Shown here in pieces: positions 18,901 to 27,375 of a stretch of DNA of 64,000 nt. The notes under the pieces are model-generated. The model ran no database searches and was not told the origin of the DNA. It saw nothing but the letters and a program-made list of their open reading frames with translations. Both the position numbers and the translations under genes were made by a program. How positions within the stretch are numbered: position 1 is the stretch's first letter; each line of letters opens with the position of its first letter. The stretch spans positions 1 through 64,000 of the forward strand of contig NZ_OMWD01000022.1 of the NCBI RefSeq assembly GCF_900314695.1. Reading direction: 5' to 3'. This stretch comes from an uncultured Methanobrevibacter sp. Its GTDB lineage: Archaea > Methanobacteriota > Methanobacteria > Methanobacteriales > Methanobacteriaceae.

Positions 18901-21900
18901 CACAGTTCTAACTCCAGACCTTAATGGAAATCCTGATGAGGGTAAAATAAAAAATGTTTCTGATACTATTGATTCAGAGTTAATTGATGAGTTCTGTAAT
19001 GATAATTCCATAAGTAAAAATGCTTTGTTTATCGCAACTACCATTTTAAATCTAAACAAATTCACATTTAGTGACAAAACATTAATAACAACAATATTCA
19101 ATGGAAGATCAAGTCCAAGTTATTTCAATACTCAAGGATTTTTGGTAAAAACTGTTCCGTTTATAATCAATAATGAAAACCGGCATGTGTCAGTCAGAGA
19201 TTTCATTAGATCTATTGACAAAACTTGGAAAGAAACCTTAAGAAATACTGCATATCCATATATTAAAATTGCTGAGAAATATCAATTAAAACCTGAATTC
19301 TTCTATAATTATCATGAATTCCTGGAATCAGATGAAATTATAATAAACAATAGGGAGTACATTCCGCAGGAGTTAGCCGGGTTTGATATGGTTACAGTTG
19401 AATCTAAAATCAATTTGGCTATTTATGATAATGGTGATGAATTTAATGTTATCATGGAATATAATGACCAGCTATACAGTGAAGATTATGTTAGGACATT
19501 CATACAATCCATGAAAAACATTTTAGTCCAATTCCTAGAAAATGATATTGACAGTTGCAGAATCTGTGATGTAAAATTAAAAGATGATGTTGAATCACAT
19601 GAATTTATCGATGTGGAAATTCCATTTATCCATAAACGCTTTGAAAAACAGGTTGATGAAACTCCTGAAAACATTGCATTAGCTGCATGTGATGGTTCAT
19701 TTACATATAGTGAACTTAATCAAAAAGCAAATCGTGTTGCTAATGCCCTTATAGACAGAGGAATCAAAGCTAACAGTAATGTGTTGGTAATGCTTCCACG
19801 GGACAGCAAGCTTATTTCAGCCATTTTGGGTGTTTTAAAGGCAGGATGTGCATTCATACCTATTGATATAAACTACCCTAAAGGCAGGATTGATTATATT
19901 TTCGAAAACAGCCAGGCAGATTATTTAATAGCTGATGGAGTTATTGAAAATTCAATCGATATTAATGAATTGCTCGAAGAGGCAAATACCTCAAATCCTC
20001 AAGTTGAAATTAATCCGGATGATTTGGCTTATATGATTTACACTTCAGGTTCTACAGGAAATCCTAAGGGAGTAATGACCAGCCATATGAATATTACAAA
20101 TCTGTTCTCAAAAAGTGAGGATAGTGTAATTTATAATGCATATTCAAAAATGAAAAAGACTCTTGCCCTTTCAACTGTATCTTTTGATGCATTTTTACTT
20201 GATTTCATGCCATTAACCTTCGGTTTGGAAATGGTGTTGGCTAACGATAGTGAAATAAAAAATATTAAGGAATTGGCGGAGTTAGTTAAAAGAGAAAAAC
20301 CGGATTCACTTACATTTTCCGCACCATCAAGATTTAAACAATATTTGGAATATGAAGAATTTGCCAATCAAGTACCTAACTTCAAGTATATTGGTGTTGG
20401 GGGAGAAATGGTACCTCAAGACCTAATTTCACGACTTTTAGAGTACTCTAATTTAGAAGTGTACAATATTTACGGTCCAACTGAAACAACAGTAACATGT
20501 AATGCTCATAAGCTTACCACTGCTGAAAATATAACTGTTGGAAAAGCTCTGCACAATTGCATAACTGAAGTTAGGGATATTGACGGTAAATTGCTGCCTT
20601 ATGGTGTAATGGGGGAATTGTACATTGGGGGTAAAGGTGTATCTAGAGGATACTATAATATGGAAGAAAAAACCAAAGAGGTATTCCTGTATATTAATGA
20701 TATTCCATATTATAGAAGTGGAGACTATGCTATTGAACTTCCAAATGAAGAATTAGTAATAAAAGGAAGAATTGACAATCAAATTAAATTGAGAGGATTG
20801 AGAATAGAACTCGGTGAAATTGAATCCAATATTGCCAAATTCCCACATATTAAACAGATTGCTGTTGTAATTGAGAAAATCAATAATGTTGAACATTTAT
20901 GTGCTTATTTCACAGCCGATGAAGAAATAGATATAAATCTATTGAAAAGGTATTTGGGAAATAAATTAACTGAATATATGGTTCCAACTGTATTTATGCA
21001 GCTTGATGAGATGCCAATATCTCCAAATGGTAAAACAGATATTAAAAGACTTCCAAAACCAAAATTAAATCTAGATTATGTTGAAGCTGAAGGCGAAACT
21101 GAAGAAAAATTAGTTGAGCTTGTTGCATCCATTGCCAATACAAATAAATTTGGTACTACAGATGATTTATATGAATTGGGTTTCTCTTCTTTAACATTAA
21201 TGAAATTAAACTCAATGATTTTCAATGAAATGAATGTGAATATTGATGTAACGTCATTGTTCACAAATCCAACAATAAAATCGCTTGCAGATAAAATTGA
21301 CAATAACATAGAATCTGAAATAGATGTGGATGAAATTATTGAAACTGCAAAAGATATGGAATATTTCCCATTGACCTCAAACCAAATGGGAATTTACTAT
21401 GAGTGTTTGCAAACTGAAAAAATCAAATATACAATGCCTTTTGCAATAAGGTTTAAAAGCAGTGTTGATCCTAGTAAACTTAAAGATGCTGTTATTAAAA
21501 CTGTTGATGCACATCCATATCTCAAAACAAGAATTATTAATAGGGATGGCGGAGAAATATTCCAAAAAAGATGCGATGATGCTGAAATTGAAGAAATAGA
21601 AATTGTTGAAATAGATTCCATTAGTAATGAAGAAATAATGGAGAGGGACATAAAACCTATTCCATTAGACAATAATCAATTATTTAGATTTAAAATCTAT
21701 AAAACACCAACAGAAACAATATTATTCATTGATTTCCATCATATTATTACTGATGGGGTATCTCTGGGCATTTTCTTCAATGATTTGACCAAAGCATATA
21801 ACAATGAAGAAATCGAAGCTGAAATAATTAATGGATTTGAATATAGTTTGATTGAAGAGAAAGCATCTGTTAGTGAAGTTTCTGAGAAATTCTTCAAAAA

Positions 21901-24900
21901 ACAATTTAGCCAAGACATTGAATCAACAGTTTTAACTCCAAATATGAATGGCGATCCAGATATTGGAAAAATTAAACTTGTTTCAGACCAATTGGGTTCT
22001 GATTTTGTCAAATACTTCTGTAAAGACCATTCAATAAGTTCAAACGTTTTATTTATGGCAGCTACACTTTTAAGCCTTAATAAATTTACATTTAGTGACA
22101 AATCATTAATTACAACAATATTCAACGGTAGGGCAAACCCAAATTATTCAAATACTCAGGGAATGTTGGTTAAAACGTTACCAGTTATTGTAAATGCTGA
22201 AAATCGTGACATGTTGGTTGAGGATTACATAAAAATAGTTGATAAAGCATGGAAAGATGCATTAATTCATAGCGATTATCCATACACAAAACTTTCAGAA
22301 GAATATCAATTAAAACCAGAATTCTTCTATGCGTTCCATGAATCCCTAAATAATGATATTGAACTTAATGATGAATCTTATGAAGCAGTTGACCTTGATG
22401 GTACAGTTTCAACTGATTATAAAATAAACATGGACATTTATGATGATGGGGAAATTATTACTCTGTATTTGGAATATAATGACCAAATATATACTGAAGA
22501 GTATGTCAATCTCTTCCTGCGTTCAATTAAATATATTTTATTCCAATTCTTTGTTAACGATATGGATAAGCTAAAACTAAATGACATTGAATTGATGGAA
22601 AGGGAAATCCCTGAATTTGAAGAAATTGATACTCCAATTTTACATAAGCGCTTTGAAAAACAGGTTGTTGAAAAAGCTAAAGATGTGGCATTGGTTGCAA
22701 GTGATGCTACTTTAACTTATGCTGAGTTGAATGAGAAAAGTAATAAGATTGCAAATGCATTAATCAAGAGAGGTGTAAAGCCTAAAAGTAATGTTCTTAT
22801 AATGCTTAAAAGGGACAGTAATTTAATTGCTTCCATTTTAGGTGTGCTGAAAGCAGGCTGTGCATATGTTCCTATTGATCCGGAATATCCTCAGGAAAGA
22901 ATCAACTACATTTATGAAAACAGTCAGGCGGATTACATCATAAGCTATGAGACTTCTGATAATTCTATTGATGTCAATGAACTTCTTGAAGAGGGTATTG
23001 CTGTTAATCCGAATGTTGAGGTTCTTCCAGATGATTTGGCATATATGATTTATACTTCCGGATCTACAGGTAATCCTAAAGGTGTAATGATTAGTCATAA
23101 AAACATCTGTAATCAGGCTCAAAACCCTAAATCCACTTATGATAGTTTGCTTTGTATTACAACTATCTCTTTTGACGTGTCTGTTGATGACATATTGACA
23201 TCTCTTTCAAATGGGTTGAAATTGATACTTGCTGATGATATTCAAATCAAAAATGTTCTTGAGCTTATTAAATTGATTGATGTAAATAAACCTGAAGTTT
23301 TAGAAATTACTCCTTCAAGAATAGGGTCTTATCTTGAATTAGATGAATTCTGTAATGTGATTTCTTGTTTAAAATGTATTTTACTTGGTGGTGAGCAATT
23401 TTCAGCAAAAGTTTATGAAGATTTAAGAAAATACAGTGATGCAGTTATTTATAATAGTTATGGTCCAACAGAAACAACAATCACCTCAAACAACAAAGAG
23501 ATTACTGATGTAAATGATTTGACTGTGGGTCCTCCTTTAACCAATTATGTCACTGATGTTCGTGACATTGATGGCAAATTGGTACCTTATGGTGTAATGG
23601 GTGAATTATACATTGGAGGTATGAGTGTTGGAAAAGGATACTACAACATGCCAGAAAAAACCAAAGAATCATTCTTAACTATCAATGGCATTCCATATTA
23701 CAAGAGTGGAGATTATGCTATTGAACTTCCGAATGGTGAAATTGACATTAAAGGAAGAATTGACAACCAAATTAAATTAAGGGGATTAAGAATTGAAATT
23801 GGCGAAATTGAAACCAATATTGGTCAATATCCAGATATAAGGCAGGCTGTTGTTGTAATTAAAGAGATTAGCAATGTTGATCATTTATGTGCATATTACA
23901 CTGCTGAAGGTGAAATTGACAGTGATGATTTAAAAGAGTTTTTAAAAGACAGGCTTACTAACTATATGATTCCAACAGTGTTCATGCAGCTAGATGAAAT
24001 GCCTCAAACACCAAATGGAAAAACGGATATTAAAAAACTTCCGGAACCAAAATTGGATTTGAATTATGTGGCACCAAAAACAAAACTTGAACAGGAAATT
24101 TGTGCAATATTCTCGTCCATATTGAATTTAGAAACTGTTGGTGCAGAGGATAATTTCTTTGAAATTGGTGGAACATCACTTATTGCATCAAAATTAATTA
24201 TTGAACTGCTTAAACAGGGATATACTGTAAGATATGATGATATATTCAAGAAAAAGACTCCTAGAGCATTAGCGAAATTATTGTCTGGAGAAAGCGATTC
24301 CGAAGAGGAGTTGGATGTAGAAGATGACATCATCAAAAACTATGATTACAGTGAAATCAATAAACTTCTTGAAGAAAATACATTGGAAAGCTTCTTCAGT
24401 GGTGAAAACTTAGAATTGGGCAATGTCCTATTGACAGGAGCCACAGGATTTTTAGGAATCCATATTTTATATGAATTCATCAAAAATGAGGAAGGAAAAA
24501 TCTATTGTATGTTAAGGAAGGGCAAATTTGATTCATGTGAAGAACGGTTAATTGATGTGATGAATTATTACTTTGATGAAGATTTCACTGACCTGATAGG
24601 GTCACGTATCATCATAATCGAAGGAGACATAACTGAAATTGATGACTTTAAAAAACTTGAGAATGAACCGATTGATACAATAATAAATTCAGCGGCACTT
24701 GTAAAACACTATACTGCTGATGATTATATATTCCGGGTAAATGTCGATGGTGTAATCAATGGAATTAAGTTCGCCCAAACAAGGAATAACATAAAATATG
24801 TGCAAATATCAACAATCAGCGTTCTTTCATCATACTCTTTATATGAAGATGAATATCCAAATCAGGAATATTGTGAAAGAACATTATATTACGGACAGGA

Positions 24901-25516
24901 TTTGGAAAATAAATATGTATGCAGTAAATTTTTAGCTGAAAGGTCAGTTTTACAAGCGGCGACTAAAGGACTTTCAGTAAAAATAATTAGGGTAGGAAAC
25001 TTGATGAGCCGTTACTCAGATGGTATGTTCCAGAAAAACTATGATACAAATGCATTTTTAAATAACATAAAGACCATTAAAAAACTGGGAGCAATGAATC
25101 CTACAATGGCTAATGAAAAGGTTGACATGAGCCAAATCGATTATGTTGCAAAAGGAATACTTGCATTGTCAAAGACTCCAGAGAAATCCAGAGTATTCCA
25201 TTGTATGAATAATCATTATATTTCACTTAGAGAAATTATCGATGTATTAAATACATTCAGATATGGAATTGCCGAAGTGGGTTTCGAAATATTTAAACAG
25301 ATTTACGAACATAACATTAATGATACTATACAAGGTATTATAACTGCCGATTTTTCAATTGATGATTTTGATGAAGAAGACGATTTCGAAGAGAATGTAG
25401 AAATTGATCAGACTGTTGATATTCTTCAATCATTAGGATTTGATTGGCCTATACCTGATAAAATGTATCTTAAAAGATTATTCGATTATTTAAACAAATT
25501 CAATTATTTTGAATGA
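12956..25516 (+). CDS. Four-module non-ribosomal peptide synthetase with terminal thioester reductase
   Basis: The 4186-residue cytoplasmic NRPS reads as C(partial)-A1-T1-C2-A2-T2-C3-A3-T3-C4-A4-T4-R. Residues 1-215 are only the acceptor half of a condensation domain, without HHxxxDG. Adenylation domains start near 225, 1222, 2225 and 3229; each has YTSGSTGNPKGV, YGPTETT and NGKTD. Carrier serines are Ser737, Ser1734, Ser2745 and Ser3741. T1-T3 share the odd DDLYxxGFxSLxLMKL, while T4 has canonical IGGTSL. Condensation motifs are HHIISDG (918-924), HHIITDG (1917-1923) and HHIITDG (2928-2934). The reductase begins with TGATGFLG (about 3827-3834) and has catalytic Tyr3987 and Lys3991 in YVCSK; it should release the peptide as an aldehyde or alcohol using NAD(P)H. 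There is no thioesterase, epimerase or methyltransferase. The start follows AAGGT. MATE exporter 10 bp downstream. The domain calls are firm; the product is unknown. Confidence 0.95.
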   Translation: MDDKTNDFLSEYLSELCLDFDESTLISSNKNGEKEKGIIVKSEYEFKKENLVEFTKSNSISINEILLASLTLTLNKFNFSDEILIFNQNNIPFAAKFENRQIYIREFLENIHENYIKTLEFDEYCSNDDFLLKPEFYYSFGDDLKSDEDYSNYLSIVENDKTVLLSLFYNNELYTKEFIDLFLSSLEKIVEEIVNANIDKTNICDIAIVGENENVVFSEVELPLIHKRFEKQAMENGDETALVASDATLTYKQLDEKANVIANALIDKGVKPKSNVLVMLSRDSNLIASILGILKAGCAFIPIDPEYPQERINYIYENSQADYIIANESGEKSLDIEELLKEGNSENPNVNVDPDDLAYMIYTSGSTGNPKGVMIGHENICNQVSNPKSTYDSLLCITTISFDVSVDDILTSLSNGLKLILADDVQIKNIPALIKLIDENQPEILDITPSRLASYLEVKEFCNVISCIKCFFIGGEKFSAKVYEDLRKYSDAVVYNSYGPTETTITSNNKEVTDVNDLTVGPPLTNYVTDVRDIDGKLVPNGVMGELYIGGVSVGKGYYNMPEKTEEVFLTINDIPYYRSGDYAIELPNGEIDIKGRIDNQIKLRGLRIEIGEIETNIGQYPDIRQAVVVIKEINNNEHLCAYYTANCEIDSDDLKEFLKDRLTRYMVPTVFMQLDEMPQTPNGKTDLKQLPAPQLRLSFTLPETETEIILHEIASSISKTKEFGTTDDLYAVGFTSLSLMKLNAKIYEEMGVNLDIISLLNDPTIKNIANEIENNDILDLNRLIESSKDMVYYPLTENQMGIYYECIQSGNVAQYNLPSIIRFDSEVDADRLCDAIIKTIDAYPYLKTRIVTQKGKVMLKRDDSIDIDDIPIVDVDNISDSEIEKENLKLFDLHNDQLFRFKIYKTPSETILFSDVHHIISDGESLDKLFTNISNAYQGIEIEKESINGYINSIIESENENSEKYQLSREFFQDKLTQEVDSTVLTPNLNGNFEEGILKSISKNIDPELVNRFCSENRITPNVLFMAITMLNLNKYSFNDKTLITTIFNGRSNSSYLNTQALLVKTLPIVSINDDRTLSFKEYLNSVNDIWMETINHSDYSYTKISEEFGLKPEFFYAYNNLDAEEIEINGKTYKVKYLNSLEVNYKISLDVNETKDNIELFIQYNDQLYSDDYIDTFLNCIIDVLNQLIEEDIEKLSIGEIELGESKETPIFTPVDMPILHKRFEKQVVDKGDETAIVASDATLTYKQLDEKANVIANALIDKGVKPKSNVLVMLSRDSNLIASILGILKAGCAFIPIDPEYPQERINYIYENSNADYIIANESGENSLDIEELLKDGNSENPDVNVDSDDLAYMIYTSGSTGNPKGVMICHKNICNQAQNPKSTYDSLLCITTISFDVSVDDILTSLSNGLKLVLADDVQIKNVPELIKLIDENKPEVLEITPSRLASYLEVKDFCKVISCLKSIFLGGEQFSAKVYEDLRKYCDAVIYNSYGPTETTITSNNKEVTDMHDLTVGPPLTNYVTDVRDIDGKLLPNGVMGELYIGGTGVGKGYYNLPEKTEEVFLTINGIPYYRSGDYAIELPNGEIDIKGRIDNQIKLRGLRIEIGEIETNIGQYQDIMQAVVVIKEINNADHLCAYYTANCEIDTDDLKEFLKDRLTNYMVPTVFMQLDEMPQTPNGKTDLKQLPEPQLKLALVMPETETEEKLYDIVSSLVDVDEFGVTDDLYAIGFTSLTLMKLNSIIYEKMGANLDVSILFNEPTVKNFAIEIDNSSEKEAGLQKIIESAKGMEYYPLTENQLGIYYECKQNPDVIKYTMPTTVKFGSDVDANKLKQAIVDTIEAHPYLKTRIVNHDGELKQKRCDDAPIDDIEIVKVDSISDEDIVRNDVGPISIEDNQLFKFKIYETPDEVVLFTDFHHIITDGVSQNNLFRDIADIYENRDMSEEIIDGYVYSILEKDAENSEIYQSAEAFFDDKLTQGIESTVLTPDLNGNPDEGKIKNVSDTIDSELIDEFCNDNSISKNALFIATTILNLNKFTFSDKTLITTIFNGRSSPSYFNTQGFLVKTVPFIINNENRHVSVRDFIRSIDKTWKETLRNTAYPYIKIAEKYQLKPEFFYNYHEFLESDEIIINNREYIPQELAGFDMVTVESKINLAIYDNGDEFNVIMEYNDQLYSEDYVRTFIQSMKNILVQFLENDIDSCRICDVKLKDDVESHEFIDVEIPFIHKRFEKQVDETPENIALAACDGSFTYSELNQKANRVANALIDRGIKANSNVLVMLPRDSKLISAILGVLKAGCAFIPIDINYPKGRIDYIFENSQADYLIADGVIENSIDINELLEEANTSNPQVEINPDDLAYMIYTSGSTGNPKGVMTSHMNITNLFSKSEDSVIYNAYSKMKKTLALSTVSFDAFLLDFMPLTFGLEMVLANDSEIKNIKELAELVKREKPDSLTFSAPSRFKQYLEYEEFANQVPNFKYIGVGGEMVPQDLISRLLEYSNLEVYNIYGPTETTVTCNAHKLTTAENITVGKALHNCITEVRDIDGKLLPYGVMGELYIGGKGVSRGYYNMEEKTKEVFLYINDIPYYRSGDYAIELPNEELVIKGRIDNQIKLRGLRIELGEIESNIAKFPHIKQIAVVIEKINNVEHLCAYFTADEEIDINLLKRYLGNKLTEYMVPTVFMQLDEMPISPNGKTDIKRLPKPKLNLDYVEAEGETEEKLVELVASIANTNKFGTTDDLYELGFSSLTLMKLNSMIFNEMNVNIDVTSLFTNPTIKSLADKIDNNIESEIDVDEIIETAKDMEYFPLTSNQMGIYYECLQTEKIKYTMPFAIRFKSSVDPSKLKDAVIKTVDAHPYLKTRIINRDGGEIFQKRCDDAEIEEIEIVEIDSISNEEIMERDIKPIPLDNNQLFRFKIYKTPTETILFIDFHHIITDGVSLGIFFNDLTKAYNNEEIEAEIINGFEYSLIEEKASVSEVSEKFFKKQFSQDIESTVLTPNMNGDPDIGKIKLVSDQLGSDFVKYFCKDHSISSNVLFMAATLLSLNKFTFSDKSLITTIFNGRANPNYSNTQGMLVKTLPVIVNAENRDMLVEDYIKIVDKAWKDALIHSDYPYTKLSEEYQLKPEFFYAFHESLNNDIELNDESYEAVDLDGTVSTDYKINMDIYDDGEIITLYLEYNDQIYTEEYVNLFLRSIKYILFQFFVNDMDKLKLNDIELMEREIPEFEEIDTPILHKRFEKQVVEKAKDVALVASDATLTYAELNEKSNKIANALIKRGVKPKSNVLIMLKRDSNLIASILGVLKAGCAYVPIDPEYPQERINYIYENSQADYIISYETSDNSIDVNELLEEGIAVNPNVEVLPDDLAYMIYTSGSTGNPKGVMISHKNICNQAQNPKSTYDSLLCITTISFDVSVDDILTSLSNGLKLILADDIQIKNVLELIKLIDVNKPEVLEITPSRIGSYLELDEFCNVISCLKCILLGGEQFSAKVYEDLRKYSDAVIYNSYGPTETTITSNNKEITDVNDLTVGPPLTNYVTDVRDIDGKLVPYGVMGELYIGGMSVGKGYYNMPEKTKESFLTINGIPYYKSGDYAIELPNGEIDIKGRIDNQIKLRGLRIEIGEIETNIGQYPDIRQAVVVIKEISNVDHLCAYYTAEGEIDSDDLKEFLKDRLTNYMIPTVFMQLDEMPQTPNGKTDIKKLPEPKLDLNYVAPKTKLEQEICAIFSSILNLETVGAEDNFFEIGGTSLIASKLIIELLKQGYTVRYDDIFKKKTPRALAKLLSGESDSEEELDVEDDIIKNYDYSEINKLLEENTLESFFSGENLELGNVLLTGATGFLGIHILYEFIKNEEGKIYCMLRKGKFDSCEERLIDVMNYYFDEDFTDLIGSRIIIIEGDITEIDDFKKLENEPIDTIINSAALVKHYTADDYIFRVNVDGVINGIKFAQTRNNIKYVQISTISVLSSYSLYEDEYPNQEYCERTLYYGQDLENKYVCSKFLAERSVLQAATKGLSVKIIRVGNLMSRYSDGMFQKNYDTNAFLNNIKTIKKLGAMNPTMANEKVDMSQIDYVAKGILALSKTPEKSRVFHCMNNHYISLREIIDVLNTFRYGIAEVGFEIFKQIYEHNINDTIQGIITADFSIDDFDEEDDFEENVEIDQTVDILQSLGFDWPIPDKMYLKRLFDYLNKFNYFE
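17105..17203 (+). repeat. 99-bp segment of A2 identical to A4
   Basis: By direct reading, 17105-17203 and 23126-23224 are identical over 99 bp inside otherwise similar adenylation domains. The corresponding part of A1 (from about 14114) differs at a few bases, and A3 does not match. Identity at silent sites points to recent duplication or gene conversion. Confidence 0.85.
23126..23224 (+). repeat. 99-bp segment of A4 identical to A2
   Basis: Partner of 17105-17203. It spans the region around the core ISFDVSVDDILTSLSNGLKL, which includes three pocket-lining positions. Confidence 0.85.
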
Positions 25517-25526
25517 AGGTGAATAG

Positions 25527-27209
25527 ATGTCAAATGAAATTATTACTCATAAATTCCGAGAATTGCTGTTGCCGTCATTGCTTATAGCAATGGCTTTAAA
25601 CATAGCTTCAGTTGTTGATGCAAGTTTTGTATCAACATTCATCGGACACAATGCACAAGCAGCTTTACAGGTTTTAGAACCTTTGGTATTGTTAATCACA
25701 ATATTTGAATGGTTATTTGGATTGGGAGGTCAAATTTTAGCTTTAAATAAAAAGGCGGAATTTAATGCAGATGGAAGCAATCATTATTTCACAACTTCAA
25801 TGCTTGCAACAATTGTTCTATCAATTTTGATTTTATTAGTATGTTTTTTATTTAAAGATGCCTTAATTAATCTATTGCATCCAACTGCCGGATCACTACC
25901 TTATGTAAATGCATATAGTGTATATTTATTCATTTGTTTCCCAATTGCTACTGTATTAGGTGTTTTATGTCAGTTTATTCGTGTTGATGGACAACCAAAT
26001 TTTGCTTCAGGAGTAATTATTCTTGTAAATATTATCAATATAATTTTAAATTATGTGTTCCTTGGTATCTTTCATATGGGCATTGAAGGAGCATCACTTG
26101 CAATGTTGATAGGTTATATTATTGGAGCAATTTGCACTTTAAAATATCATTTTGATTCAAAAAGAACCTTCAGATTCGTTTTATCCAAATTGAAATTCAA
26201 GACTTGGATTGCCTCAACAATTGAAATAATTAAAATAGGTCTTCCAGGCGCAAGTATGGGTTTTTTTAATGTATTACTGGTCTATATCATGAATTTGATT
26301 GTCAGTGGCGTTTTAGGAGAACTGGGTTTGGATATATTCAATGTATGTGTGAGTGCATTGTTGTTAATAAGTATCTTAATCATGGGATTCGCCGAAACAT
26401 TATCTTCCATTGTTCCTATTTATTATTCGCAAAATGATTTTTATAACTTGAATCATATTGTGCGAAATTCACTTATAATAACATTAGTCTGTTCACTGGT
26501 ATTTACTGTATTTCTGTTAGTATATCCTGATGGATTATTGATGTTTTTCAAACTTCATCAAATGCCTAATGACGGATTGGTGGAAAATGCGATTAGGCTA
26601 TACTCATTAGCATTCGTACCTATGGCATTTTCAACTATGTTGTTGTTTTATTATGAAGGAATTGAAAGAACTGTGGAATCCGGGATCATTACAATCATTT
26701 CAGAATTTCTAGGGCCGTTAATGTTTACCTACTTATTGTATCCCTACATTGGCATCAACAGTGTCTGGGTATCTTTCCCGTTAGGTTTTATTCTATCGAT
26801 AGTTGCTGTTGCCGTTTATGTAAAAATAATTGAAAGAAATGACGATGAATATTTTGGTCTGTTTTTCATTAGAAAGGGATTAATCGAAAAAACTAGAAAT
26901 TACACTTTAGAAAGCAAAAATGATGATGAGAAATCTGAAATGTTCAGTCATTTAGAGAATTTGAATGCGGATAATTCATCTATTGAAACATTAGATAAGA
27001 TAATAAACACCATTTTTGATTCAAACAATGGAAAGGTGCATGTTGAAATATTATTGATTGACTATGGTGATAAGATAACTATCAATATGAAAGATGAAGG
27101 GGATCGCGAAGTAATGAAAGGTATTGAAAAATCCTTTTCGCAAGATAACATCAAAGTTAGTGAAGTAATGGGATTTAATAATATAGAATATGTAATAGAA
27201 GCTAACTAA
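25527..27209 (+). CDS. MATE-family exporter with a C-terminal soluble extension
   Basis: A 560-residue protein. Residues 1 to about 445 form the twelve-helix MATE fold (for example LLPSLLIAMALNIASVVDAS, IGLPGASMGFFNVLLVYI, EFLGPLMFTYLLYPYIG), which exports small molecules using a cation gradient. The remaining ~110 residues are soluble and end ILLIDYGDKITINMKDEGD...EVMGFNNIEYVIEAN. This resembles the final strands of a histidine-kinase-type ATPase (RsbW-like) domain, but without clear N or G boxes. The ATG lies 10 bp after the NRPS stop and its AAGGTGAAT ribosome site overlaps that stop, so the two genes are translated from one mRNA. Export of the NRPS product is the natural inference. Confidence 0.9.
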   Translation: MSNEIITHKFRELLLPSLLIAMALNIASVVDASFVSTFIGHNAQAALQVLEPLVLLITIFEWLFGLGGQILALNKKAEFNADGSNHYFTTSMLATIVLSILILLVCFLFKDALINLLHPTAGSLPYVNAYSVYLFICFPIATVLGVLCQFIRVDGQPNFASGVIILVNIINIILNYVFLGIFHMGIEGASLAMLIGYIIGAICTLKYHFDSKRTFRFVLSKLKFKTWIASTIEIIKIGLPGASMGFFNVLLVYIMNLIVSGVLGELGLDIFNVCVSALLLISILIMGFAETLSSIVPIYYSQNDFYNLNHIVRNSLIITLVCSLVFTVFLLVYPDGLLMFFKLHQMPNDGLVENAIRLYSLAFVPMAFSTMLLFYYEGIERTVESGIITIISEFLGPLMFTYLLYPYIGINSVWVSFPLGFILSIVAVAVYVKIIERNDDEYFGLFFIRKGLIEKTRNYTLESKNDDEKSEMFSHLENLNADNSSIETLDKIINTIFDSNNGKVHVEILLIDYGDKITINMKDEGDREVMKGIEKSFSQDNIKVSEVMGFNNIEYVIEAN

Positions 27210-27220
27210 TTTTCTTTATT

Positions 27221-27262
27221 TTTTTTCATTGAATATTTTAAATATTTTATTCAATGAAAAAA
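27221..27262. terminator. Bidirectional terminator hairpin
   Basis: Perfect 15-bp arms (TTTTTTCATTGAATA and its complement) with a 12-bp loop between convergent genes. It gives T-runs on both strands and should serve both the NRPS-MATE operon and the DUF4013 gene. Confidence 0.7.
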
Positions 27263-27375
27263 ATTAAAAAGAAAAAGTCTTGCCCGTAGAAGTATTTTTA
27301 AAAATAATAATTCCTAGTTAAATGATAGATAGCATTATGCAAAAAAATTTATAAAAAAAGAATAATGGTTTAATG

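Noticed and set aside
12956..25516. Regularly spaced similar segments that could suggest a CRISPR or mobile repeat array
   Set aside because: The repeats are adenylation, carrier and condensation domains of one continuous protein frame.
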